Positions 26,840 through 34,968 of a stretch of 64,000 nucleotides of DNA are shown piece by piece. The notes under the pieces were generated by a model that made no database searches, was not told the origin of the DNA, and worked only from the letters and a program-made list of their open reading frames with translations. Numbering within the stretch: the first letter of the stretch is position 1; each line of letters opens with the position of its first letter. Origin of the DNA: Paraburkholderia phenoliruptrix (GTDB lineage: Bacteria; Pseudomonadota; Gammaproteobacteria; Burkholderiales; Burkholderiaceae); the NCBI RefSeq assembly GCF_019511605.1, contig NZ_JAEUAV010000011.1, positions 124,001 to 188,000 on the forward strand, in the 5' to 3' direction. Made by a program: the position numbers and the translations under genes.

Positions 26840-27577
26840 CTATCCCGCTCTCATCACAGCGGGATCGATCTCTTTATCCGTCAGACCGAATTTCGCCATG
26901 CGAGCGCGATGATCCGGCGAGCCCAGATATAAACGAAGTGCCTGATTTACCGCTCTAAGCAGATCGACGTTCTCCCGGTTGAATGAGAACGCGCCCAGCG
27001 GCGGCGTCCGCTGTGTGTCATCTGTATGTCGCTCAAGCGCGACGGCCTCGATCACCGAACTGCCAACCCGGCTCGCGACAATACGATTTCCCAACGCAGT
27101 GCTCGCATATGCGTCAATCTCGCCAGAGAGAACGGCCGCAATCGCATCGGCTTGATGCTCAAAGATCGCAATTTGTTTCTCGGATACACCTGACGAGATT
27201 GCCGAATCTCGCTGTACCTGTCCGGCAATAATGCCGAGACGCGCATCGTGACGTTCGGCGATCGACGAGTAGCTGGTGAGCGCCTTTGGATTGCCCAGCC
27301 TGACCAGGAAACCGTCCTCCATTCCCCACACCGGTTGGCTAAACGCAACTTTACTGGCACGCTCCGGCGTCACAAAGAGAGGAACATTCATGTCCCAGCG
27401 ACCCGCCGCGACGCCGGGCAGCAATTCGCCGAAGGTGGTCAGGCAATGCTCGATCCGGGTGACACCGATCTGCCGCAGGATCGTGTCGGCGAGTTCGATA
27501 TCAGCACCGTTCGCGGTGCCATCCGCTTCGGTCCAGCCGAACGGAGGTTCTTCGATGTACGCAATCGTTACCTTCAT
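26840..27577 (-). CDS. amino-acid-type substrate-binding protein without signal peptide
   Basis: This 245-residue protein has the SBP_bac_3 fold: it starts MKVTIAYIEEPPFGW and continues with GADIELADTILRQIGV, LLPGVAAGRWDMNVPLFVTPERASKVAFSQPV, and AVLSGEIDAYAS. No signal peptide or lipobox precedes the first strand at either start (27577, or an upstream TTG at 27610). No ABC permease is nearby. It may be a soluble sensor-like binding protein or a decayed transporter subunit. It is divergent from the siderophore receptor. Confidence 0.72.
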   Translation of the reverse strand: MKVTIAYIEEPPFGWTEADGTANGADIELADTILRQIGVTRIEHCLTTFGELLPGVAAGRWDMNVPLFVTPERASKVAFSQPVWGMEDGFLVRLGNPKALTSYSSIAERHDARLGIIAGQVQRDSAISSGVSEKQIAIFEHQADAIAAVLSGEIDAYASTALGNRIVASRVGSSVIEAVALERHTDDTQRTPPLGAFSFNRENVDLLRAVNQALRLYLGSPDHRARMAKFGLTDKEIDPAVMRAG

Positions 27578-27833
27578 CACCTGGTCCCGGAAATCGAAAA
27601 TGCCCGTCAACGGCGGGGCTGACTGCTGACGATTCTACTCACATGCGCGAACGCCGCCTTGTGCCGTCTACCGCTGGGCGCACTGACCGCGGCGGCACTG
27701 GAGCGACCGTCGAGCGTGCTCCGTCACTAGCCGTCGGCTCGCGAATCCGGCGAAAAACACCGCTCGCGTCGCCGAATGACAACAGTTCTGCGACGAAAAC
27801 ACCGGCTTTTTACTTTTCGTGCGAGGGAATACC

Positions 27834-27859
27834 CTAGAATTGCGAATGGTTCTCATTCA
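27834..27859 (+). promoter_or_regulatory. Fur box and -10 element before siderophore receptor
   Basis: TAGAAT (27834-27839) resembles a -10 box. It is followed by GCGAATGGTTCTCATTC, a close match to the Fur consensus with GAATG/CATTC arms. It is about 45 bases before the receptor start. Iron-dependent repression is expected. Confidence 0.65.
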
Positions 27860-27901
27860 CGCAGCATGGATCCTCCCTCCTCCAGAAAAGAACGAAAGCA
27901 C

Positions 27902-30172
27902 ATGCCACACCGCAAGCATCAACAGAAAAACACTCGGCGCACGACGCTTTCGCGAGCCGTCGAAACCTTGTTCGTCGGTCTCGTCGCAGCAACTGCGTTG
28001 CAGGCCGCGCAGGCGCAGGCTCAGGCCGAGACGCACGACATCACCACCACGGACGGCACGTCCGCCACGCGAACCACGCGAATTGGGAACACGGAAGCCG
28101 GGACCGTTTGCAGCGGCGCTACCGCATCGGAACCCACCGCATTGCCGACCGTCGTCGTGAGCAGCAAGGCCGCGCCGGGCGAGCTGCCTGCGCCCTACGC
28201 GGGCGGACAAGTGGCGCGAGGTGGCAGCATCGGCGTGCTCGGAACGTCGAACGTCATGAACCAGCCGTTCGATACCACCAACTACACCGACGAACTGATT
28301 CGCGACACACAGGCGCGAACCATCGCGGATGTGGTCGTCAACAACGCCTCCGTGCGCGCGGAGCAAAGCGCGGGCGGCTTTGGCGATGTCTTCCAGATTC
28401 GCGGCTTCGACGTGCAGGCGACCGATGTCGCGTTAAACGGCTTGTACGGCATGGTTTCGGCAGCGCGCGTGCCGGTGAACCTGCTGGAGCGCGTGGAAGT
28501 GCTCGAAGGTCCGGGCGCGTTGATGTACGGCATGGGACCGGGCGGCAGCGTCGGCGGCGCTATCAACATCGTCACGAAGCGCGCGGACGATACGCCGCTC
28601 ACGCGCCTCACCGCGCTGTATCAGTCGAAGGGGCAATTCGGTGTCGCAGCCGACATTGGCCGCCGCTTCGGCGATGAAGGTCAATTCGGCATTCGCTTTA
28701 ACGGGCAGATCAAGGACGGACAAACAGGTATCGCGCACGGCAATCAGCTTCAGGGCGACAGCGCAATCGGGCTCGACTACCGCGGCAAGCAGTTCCGTTG
28801 GTCTTTCGACGCATACAACGTCTCGGAGAACACGGACGAGCTACGCTCGCAAATCGGCCTGGGCACCGCCACGGCCATACCTGCGGTGCCATCCGGCTAC
28901 AACAATCTGTATCCGGGCTCGAAGCTGAAGCTGCGCGATACCGCCGTAACCACGCGCGCCGAGTACGACATCAACCAGTACGTGACGGTGTACGGCGCAG
29001 CGGGCGAGCACTATGGCACCTCGCAGCAGACCTTCCCGTATGCGACCGACATGACGTCGGCGGGCACATTCAACGTCTATAACGGCTACTACGATCAGTA
29101 CACGCGGACGAAAACCGTCGACGCGGGTTTGCGGTTCCACTTCGACACGTTCGGCGTCAAGCACACGCTCGTCACCGGCATCACGAGCCTGAATCAGGAA
29201 ATCGGCTACTTCTATGCGCTCGGCTCCACTGCGGTGCCGTCGAACCTGTACACACCGTCGGCGCTGCTGCCGGTCGACTCGCCGCGCGGCGACATGCAGC
29301 GCAGCAGCCAGACTCGCCTGAACAGCCAGCAGGTGATCGACACGATGTCGTTCTTCAACGACCGTCTGCTCATTACCGGCGGGTTCCGTCGACAGACAAT
29401 CGGCCAGGACAACTACGACCCGACCACCGGGGCGCGGCAAAGCTCCATCGACCAGCAAGCCATCACCCCACTCGCGGGCATTGTCGTGAAGCCGCTGTCG
29501 AACGTCTCCATCTACGGCAACTTCACGTCCGGGCTGTCCAACGGCGGCACCGCGCCGGCCGGCACGGCGAACGCGGGGCAAGCCTTCGCCCCGTACAAGT
29601 CCAACCAATATGAAGCGGGCGTCAAAGCGGACTGGGGCCGCGTCATGACGTCGGCGGCGATCTTCCAGATTACGCAGCCAAACGCCGTCACCGATCCGAC
29701 CACGAACCTGTACGGCTACAACGGCAAGACCCGCGTGCGCGGCCTCGAACTCGCCGCGTACGGACAGGTGTTTCGCAGCCTGCGACTGATGGCGAGCGCA
29801 ACGTTCTACGATCCTAAGGTATCGGGCACGGCGGGCGGGGCGCAGGACGGCAACACTGCTGGCGGGGTTCCGAAGTTCGCCTTCAACCTGGGCGCGGACT
29901 ACGATCTGCCGTGGGTGCAGGGCCTGAGCGTGAACGGTCGCATCATCCACACTGGCGCGCAGTATTACGACTCGAGCGACACCTTGCGCCTGCCTTCGTG
30001 GACCCGATACGACGTGGGCCTGCGCTACGCCACGCGGATTGCGACGAAGGACGTGGTGCTGCGCGCCAACATCGAGAATCTGTTTGGCAGCCGCTACTGG
30101 ATTCAACAAGGCACGTATCTGACGAACGCCGCGCCGCGCACGGTGCTGCTGTCGGCCCAATTCGACTTCTGA
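27902..30172 (+). CDS. TonB-dependent siderophore receptor
   Basis: This 756-residue outer-membrane receptor has a signal peptide (TLFVGLVAATALQAAQAQAQA), then a plug with IADVVVNNASVRAE, DVFQIRGFDVQATDVALNGLYGM and VEVLEGPGALMYGMGPGGSVGGAINIVTKR. A 22-strand beta barrel ends in the terminal Phe motif (RTVLLSAQFDF), the BAM signal. No FecR-type signalling extension is visible. It takes up ferric siderophores with TonB energy. No biosynthesis genes are present, so it likely uses a foreign siderophore. A Fur box lies upstream. Confidence 0.93.
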   Translation: MPHRKHQQKNTRRTTLSRAVETLFVGLVAATALQAAQAQAQAETHDITTTDGTSATRTTRIGNTEAGTVCSGATASEPTALPTVVVSSKAAPGELPAPYAGGQVARGGSIGVLGTSNVMNQPFDTTNYTDELIRDTQARTIADVVVNNASVRAEQSAGGFGDVFQIRGFDVQATDVALNGLYGMVSAARVPVNLLERVEVLEGPGALMYGMGPGGSVGGAINIVTKRADDTPLTRLTALYQSKGQFGVAADIGRRFGDEGQFGIRFNGQIKDGQTGIAHGNQLQGDSAIGLDYRGKQFRWSFDAYNVSENTDELRSQIGLGTATAIPAVPSGYNNLYPGSKLKLRDTAVTTRAEYDINQYVTVYGAAGEHYGTSQQTFPYATDMTSAGTFNVYNGYYDQYTRTKTVDAGLRFHFDTFGVKHTLVTGITSLNQEIGYFYALGSTAVPSNLYTPSALLPVDSPRGDMQRSSQTRLNSQQVIDTMSFFNDRLLITGGFRRQTIGQDNYDPTTGARQSSIDQQAITPLAGIVVKPLSNVSIYGNFTSGLSNGGTAPAGTANAGQAFAPYKSNQYEAGVKADWGRVMTSAAIFQITQPNAVTDPTTNLYGYNGKTRVRGLELAAYGQVFRSLRLMASATFYDPKVSGTAGGAQDGNTAGGVPKFAFNLGADYDLPWVQGLSVNGRIIHTGAQYYDSSDTLRLPSWTRYDVGLRYATRIATKDVVLRANIENLFGSRYWIQQGTYLTNAAPRTVLLSAQFDF

Positions 30173-30299
30173 TAATCGCGGGCCGGCGTTCGCGCGGCCC
30201 CACTCGCGACCATGAGACCGTCGCTCTGCCCGACACGCGCAGCAGCGGCGGTCGAAGCTGAGCGGTCGAACCTCAGCGATAAATCCCAAGCGCTCGAAC

Positions 30300-30515
30300 C
30301 TAACCCCGCGACTTGTGCAGCGCGCTTGCCTTGTGCACCGCGCGCTTGCCGCTCTTGTCGCTCTCGACTTCATACGACGGGTCCGACGGCGATGCCGCGA
30401 CGACATGTCCGTCCACCTTCGCGCGCTCGGTAATGACGCGCGTCACGTGCCCGTGCGTTTCGCCCTGCGGCGTATTCCAGCTGACGCGGTCGTTGACCTT
30501 CAGTTCGTGGCTCAT
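30300..30515 (-). CDS. DUF2945 hypervirulence-associated TUDOR-like protein
   Basis: This is a 71-residue protein (SHELKVNDRVSWNTPQGETHG... ending AVHKASALHKSRG). Start ATG is at 30513-30515 with GGAG seven bases upstream. It matches the DUF2945 family, a small SH3-like beta barrel. Members occur in many soil bacteria, often near stress genes, and their function is not established. It sits between the receptor and the CopG gene, on the opposite strand. Confidence 0.8.
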   Translation of the reverse strand: MSHELKVNDRVSWNTPQGETHGHVTRVITERAKVDGHVVAASPSDPSYEVESDKSGKRAVHKASALHKSRG

Positions 30516-30714
30516 GGCGACGCTCCGTTGTTCGACTCGGAAGCCGATAGCGTGCGCAAACCCTATGCCCAGCGGTGACGTGCGCCAGACCTGGTCCGTC
30601 AGCGCCCTGTCGCGCAGGCGCCGAACGCCGCGCGCGCCTGGAGCCGCTAAAGCACATGCGCAAGCACAAACGCAAACGCAAACGGCCGCATTGACGCCGA
30701 GCCAAAAACAGCCT

Positions 30715-30738
30715 ATAACCATCCATATGGATGGTTAT
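30715..30738. promoter_or_regulatory. perfect 24-bp palindrome, likely CopG operator
   Basis: The left arm ATAACCATCCAT is followed with no gap by its exact complement. It lies 27 bases before the preferred CopG start and overlaps the alternative upstream ATG (30727). Ribbon-helix-helix repressors bind such dyads, so autoregulation of the CopG gene and esterase pair is likely. Confidence 0.65.
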
Positions 30739-30765
30739 CAGAAGGAAACCGGAGAAAACCTGCAT

Positions 30766-31182
30766 ATGCCGAAAGAAGTGCCGGACCGCTCGCGAGGCAG
30801 CGAGACTGAAAAAATCACGATCAACCTGGGCCCAGTCGATCTAGGTCAAATCGATCTTCTCGTTGAAGAAGGTTTTTACTCGAACCGCACTGACCTGATC
30901 CGTACAGCCATTCGCAATCAGCTGGCGATCCACGCTCCGGCCGTCAAAGATACGGTGACGCGCCGCGAGTTCGTACTGGGTCTTCAGCATTTCTCGAGAC
31001 AGGACCTCGAGGCAGCCTGCGCGGCGAATCAACGACTGAGAATCCAGGTGCTCGGGCTGGCGAGCATCGCGACGGACGTCTCACCCGAACTTGCATTGGC
31101 AGCGATCGACTCGATTCTGGTTCGAGGCGCGCTCCATGCGTCACCCGCGGTGAAGGCGGCGCTGGCAGATCGAATCCGCTGA
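30766..31182 (+). CDS. CopG-like ribbon-helix-helix regulator
   Basis: This 138-residue protein has a ribbon-helix-helix segment near the start: TEKITINLGPVDLGQIDLLVEEGFYSNRTDLIRTAIRNQL. The strand (ITINL) and helix (YSNRTDLIRTAIRNQL) fit the CopG/MetJ/Arc fold. A helical C-terminal region of unknown role follows. I prefer ATG 30766, with GGAG 11 bases upstream, because an earlier ATG (30727) lies inside the palindrome. It is 33 bases from the PHB-depolymerase-like esterase, a frequent pairing in Burkholderia. Confidence 0.85.
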   Translation: MPKEVPDRSRGSETEKITINLGPVDLGQIDLLVEEGFYSNRTDLIRTAIRNQLAIHAPAVKDTVTRREFVLGLQHFSRQDLEAACAANQRLRIQVLGLASIATDVSPELALAAIDSILVRGALHASPAVKAALADRIR

Positions 31183-31215
31183 CGTGCCGGCCTGTTTCCC
31201 GCTAACGGAAAAAAC

Positions 31216-32316
31216 ATGAAACTCAATGAAGGCTTTCTGGACTCGATGAAAGAGGCGTTCGCCCGCTTTCGTCACAACGACCCCGCCGCGGCCGCGGAAA
31301 TCGTCAGGCGTGCCATGCGTGGCGAGCCGAAAAGGGGCGCAAACGTGCATGCCGACCCGCGCGACCATGCGACGACACCACCCGCCCCCGATTTTGCGCA
31401 ACCCCGGCAACGCGCCCACACGACGCGCAGCGAACCCGACGTACAGGATTGCGGGCACTTCAGCATGCGGCGCTATGCGAATGCCGCGGGCGAGCGAAGT
31501 TACAAGCTTTACGTGCCCAGCCATTACCGTGGGGATGCGCTGCCGCTCATCGTCATGCTGCACGGCTGCACGCAGGACGCCGACGACTTCGCAGCCGGCA
31601 CGCGGATGAACGCCCTTGCCGAAACGCACGGCTTGATCGTCGCTTATCCGACCCAGCCGCAAGGCGCCAACACGTCGAAATGCTGGAACTGGTTCAGACC
31701 AGCGGACCAGCAGCGCGACCGTGGCGAGCCGTCGCTGATCGCCGGCATCACGCGCGAAGTCATGGTGAATTACAACGTCGATCCGAAGCGTGTCTTCGTT
31801 GCGGGTCTGTCGGCCGGCGGCGCGATGGCGGCCATCGCAGCGCAGGCCTATCCCGATCTGTACGCAGCAGCGGGGGTCCATTCCGGCCTGCCGGTCGGAT
31901 GCGCGCACGACTTGCCCTCCGCGCTCGCGGCGATGCGCGGCGGCAAGACCCGATTCAAAGCACAGAAAGCCGGCCGGGCGGACACGCTGGACGCACGGCC
32001 GTCGCCATGCCCGCTCATCGTCTTTCACGGCGATGCGGATGCAACCGTGCATCCTGCCAACGCCAACGCACTGGTACACGGCTTCGCGGCGAGTGAGGCG
32101 ACAGCCACTCGTGCGCCGGGTGCGAGCGGCGGCTCGCGCCAGCATACGGTTCGACACATGACATCGGTAGCCGGCGTAGAGGCCGAACTGTGGATCATCC
32201 ACGGCGCGCCTCATGCGTGGGCAGGGGGCTCTTCAAGAGGAAGCTATACCGATCCGTCCGGCCCCGACGCCAGCGCCGAGATGGTGCGGTTTTTTCTGGA
32301 GCACCCTCGTCACTGA
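31216..32316 (+). CDS. PHB-depolymerase-family esterase (LpqC-like)
   Basis: This 366-residue protein has an N-terminal helical stretch, then SYKLYVPSHYRGDALPLIVMLHGCTQDADDFAAGTRMN, the nucleophile Ser199 in GLSAGGAMA, an Asp in IVFHGDADATVHP, and the His in HGAPHAWAGG. These are esterase family 10/LpqC features. There is no signal peptide, which argues for an intracellular esterase. The substrate may be short-chain PHB oligomers or another ester. It follows the CopG gene by 33 bases and probably shares its control. Confidence 0.9.
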   Translation: MKLNEGFLDSMKEAFARFRHNDPAAAAEIVRRAMRGEPKRGANVHADPRDHATTPPAPDFAQPRQRAHTTRSEPDVQDCGHFSMRRYANAAGERSYKLYVPSHYRGDALPLIVMLHGCTQDADDFAAGTRMNALAETHGLIVAYPTQPQGANTSKCWNWFRPADQQRDRGEPSLIAGITREVMVNYNVDPKRVFVAGLSAGGAMAAIAAQAYPDLYAAAGVHSGLPVGCAHDLPSALAAMRGGKTRFKAQKAGRADTLDARPSPCPLIVFHGDADATVHPANANALVHGFAASEATATRAPGASGGSRQHTVRHMTSVAGVEAELWIIHGAPHAWAGGSSRGSYTDPSGPDASAEMVRFFLEHPRH

Positions 32317-32448
32317 GCATCAGCGCGCCGCACTGCGCTGCGGTGCCCGTTGCGTCGCGAGGCCGCTCCAGTTGGTTGCCGATCGCACCGGGCGTTACGA
32401 TAACTGCTTTGAAGCGACAGCCGATCCTTCCCGCCCGAGCGCCGCCCC

Positions 32449-33357
32449 ATGGAATTGAAGCAGATCCAGTATTTCATCGCTCTCTTCGAGGAGGGTACGG
32501 TGACGCGCGCCGCGAAGCGGCTGAACATCGCGCAGCCCGCGCTCAGCATGCAGATTTCGAAGCTGGAGAGCGAAGTGCGGCAGACGCTTTTCGCGCGCGG
32601 CCCGCATGGCATGGCCCCGACAGAAGCGGCCCGGCTCATGTATCGCCTCTACACGCCCATCATGCGCGACATCGAACATGCGCGCGAGCATCTGAGCCGG
32701 CGCGACGTGATCGTCACGGGGCGCGTGTCGCTCGGGATGGTGTCGTCGGAAGCGCAAAGCGTGCTGCCTGAATCGCTCGCGCGGTTCGACGCCCTCTTTC
32801 CGCAGGTGGAGGTGTCCGTCGCGGACGGCTTCAGCGCGCAACTGATCGACGCCGTCGAAGCGGGCCGGCTCGACGCCGCGATCATCAACAAGCCGCGCGG
32901 GCGGCTCACGCTCGACGTAGAGCCGCTGCTGGTGGAAGAAATGGTGCTGGTAACGAGCGCGACCCACGGTCCGCCTCTGCCCGAAGCGATCGATCTCATC
33001 ACGCAGTCCGATATCGAGTTCGTGCTTCCGACGCGCCGCAACGGTCTGCGCGGCGCGCTCGATGCCGCGTTGATGGCTGCCGACGTCGTTCTTCAGCCGA
33101 AGTTCGAGATCGATCTGCTCAGCACTATCGTGCAATTCGTCGAGCAGACCAGCATCGCGACCATCCTGCCGCGCGTCGTGGTGCAGGAGAAGGTGGACAA
33201 AGGTCTGCTACAGGCGCGCACCATCGTGTCGCCGCCAATCGTTCGCCACATCATTCAGGTCACGCATCCGAAGCGGCCTCTCGGGCCGGCTTCGCAAGCG
33301 CTGATTGCGATCATCACCGAGGAGATCCGTCGCGTAACCACGGGCGCGCGGGTTTAA
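32449..33357 (+). CDS. LysR-family regulator, probable hmf regulator 1
   Basis: This 302-residue regulator has the LysR DNA-binding domain MELKQIQYFIALFEEGTVTRAAKRLNIAQPALSMQ. It matches the gene at 45932 along its length, with near identity over the helix-turn-helix and shared motifs such as ATSATHGPPLPEAI versus ATSAAHGPDLPHAI. Both flank the hmf operon. The C. basilensis hmf system also has LysR genes. It converges on the MFS gene, with a strong hairpin between. Confidence 0.9.
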   Translation: MELKQIQYFIALFEEGTVTRAAKRLNIAQPALSMQISKLESEVRQTLFARGPHGMAPTEAARLMYRLYTPIMRDIEHAREHLSRRDVIVTGRVSLGMVSSEAQSVLPESLARFDALFPQVEVSVADGFSAQLIDAVEAGRLDAAIINKPRGRLTLDVEPLLVEEMVLVTSATHGPPLPEAIDLITQSDIEFVLPTRRNGLRGALDAALMAADVVLQPKFEIDLLSTIVQFVEQTSIATILPRVVVQEKVDKGLLQARTIVSPPIVRHIIQVTHPKRPLGPASQALIAIITEEIRRVTTGARV

Positions 33358-33454
33358 TGAAAAATTCACGCGCCGCGCGTGCTCATCGCAAATGCGCGGA
33401 TGCTGTCGCCATGCTTGATGACGACGCGTTCAACACTCCTTTATCGGACGATGC

Positions 33455-33480
33455 GCGGGCGCGCGCTTTTGCGCGCCCGC
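33455..33480. terminator. bidirectional hairpin GCGGGCGCGC-GCTTTT-GCGCGCCCGC
   Basis: A perfect 10-bp stem with a six-base loop lies between the converging LysR and MFS genes. It probably terminates both transcripts, although neither side has a long U-run. Confidence 0.6.
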
Positions 33481-33495
33481 CTCTGCCTGCATGCT

Positions 33496-34872
33496 TCAGG
33501 AACGATTGCCTGCCGCTGCGTTGTCGAGCTTGCCGAGCGTCTCCGGCACGACGAACGCACCGATCAGGAAGATCACGCTGATCGTGCCGACGAAAATCGC
33601 GAGCGTCGACGGCAACTGGCTCGCGTCCTTCGCGACGAGCGAGACGAAGGTCGGCATCATCCCGCCAATGGCAAAGCCGATGTTCCATGAAAGCCCCGTA
33701 CCGGTAGCACGGATTGCAGTCGGAAAGCGCTCGTTCAGGAAGATCAGGATCGGCGCATAACCCGCGCTGCCGAGCGCGGAAAGCAGCACCGCATACACGC
33801 CGATCATCGTGATGCTCTGCGCGCCCGGCAGCAGTAAGAAGAGCGCGGGCAGCGCGATCAGCCGGATGATGCCGAGCCACAGGAATGCGCTCTTGCGTCC
33901 GATGAATGTGCTCAAATGCCCCGCCGCAACGGAGGCGACGACCACCGCCACACTGCAGATCATCAGGATTGCTGCCGCCGCGCCATTGGGTGCGTGGCTC
34001 ACGATCTTGAGGAAGGTCGGCAGATAGCCCGAGGTGAGGTAATAGCCGCTGCCGCCGCCGATGGTCAGCAGCAGGTTCACGAACAGCACGTTGCGATAAT
34101 CGCGCGAAAACAGCGTGCGGATCGGCGAGCGCACCACTTCGACTTTCCCGCTTTTGAGCTGGGCAGCGGCGCGGGCGGCCTTCTCCGCGGCGAGCTTCTT
34201 CCACAGCGGCGATTCTTCGAGGCTATTGAATACGAAGAGCCCGAGCACCGAACTCAGAATGCCGGTGAAGAACATGCAGCGCCAGCCCCACACGTCGAAC
34301 AGATCGCCAGGGAAAAGCGCCGACATCGCGAGATACGTGAGCGACGCGAGCAACGCGCCAAAACCCGCGCCGCCACCGCCGATCAGCCCCGACACCGCGC
34401 CGCGATACCTGGGCGCAACGGATTCCGTGCCGATGGTATGCGTGGACGCCACCACGCCGCCGACGAACACGCCCTGCACGAGCCGCAGCAGCAGGAACGC
34501 GATCGGCGCGGCAAGGCCCACCTGCGCAACCGTCGGCAGCACGCCGAAGGCCGCCGTCGAGAGGCCGACGCCCACGACCGCAATGATCATTGCCCCTTTG
34601 CGGCCATGACGGTCCGCGTAGGAGCCGAACAGCGCCGAGCCCAGCGGGCGCATCAGCAGCGTCACGGCAAAGGACGCGTAGACGGCCGCAAGCGAAAGCA
34701 TCGCGTGTTGCGATGGGAAAAACAGACGCCCGACGACGGGCGCGACGTACAGCAGGACGAACAGGTCGAACAGGTCGAGCGCCCAACCCATGCACGAGGC
34801 CAACACCGCACCCATGACTTGCCGTTGATTGACGGCAAGCGCGGCGGCACTTTCTTGCGCTGCTACGGACAT
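33496..34872 (-). CDS. hmfT: MFS transporter, hmf operon (aromatic-acid-type)
   Basis: This 458-residue major facilitator protein has 12 expected hydrophobic segments. Motifs are GWALDLFDLFVLLYVAP in TM1 and YADRHGRKGAMII after TM2. It resembles aromatic-acid:proton symporters and the HmfT proteins of C. basilensis. AAGGAG sets ATG 34872; an ATG six bases upstream overlaps the ribosome site. It is the last gene of the operon, 96 bases after the GMC gene. It probably imports furoate or furandicarboxylate; substrate is inferred from the neighbours. Confidence 0.82.
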   Translation of the reverse strand: MSVAAQESAAALAVNQRQVMGAVLASCMGWALDLFDLFVLLYVAPVVGRLFFPSQHAMLSLAAVYASFAVTLLMRPLGSALFGSYADRHGRKGAMIIAVVGVGLSTAAFGVLPTVAQVGLAAPIAFLLLRLVQGVFVGGVVASTHTIGTESVAPRYRGAVSGLIGGGGAGFGALLASLTYLAMSALFPGDLFDVWGWRCMFFTGILSSVLGLFVFNSLEESPLWKKLAAEKAARAAAQLKSGKVEVVRSPIRTLFSRDYRNVLFVNLLLTIGGGSGYYLTSGYLPTFLKIVSHAPNGAAAAILMICSVAVVVASVAAGHLSTFIGRKSAFLWLGIIRLIALPALFLLLPGAQSITMIGVYAVLLSALGSAGYAPILIFLNERFPTAIRATGTGLSWNIGFAIGGMMPTFVSLVAKDASQLPSTLAIFVGTISVIFLIGAFVVPETLGKLDNAAAGNRS

Positions 34873-34968
34873 TTGCATCTCCTTGTGTGTCACCGGGCCG
34901 TCTTCCGATCGTTCCGGTGTCGTAGGCACGTTTGTCTTTCACGTGCTCTTGTCGAGGTTAAAAAATCG

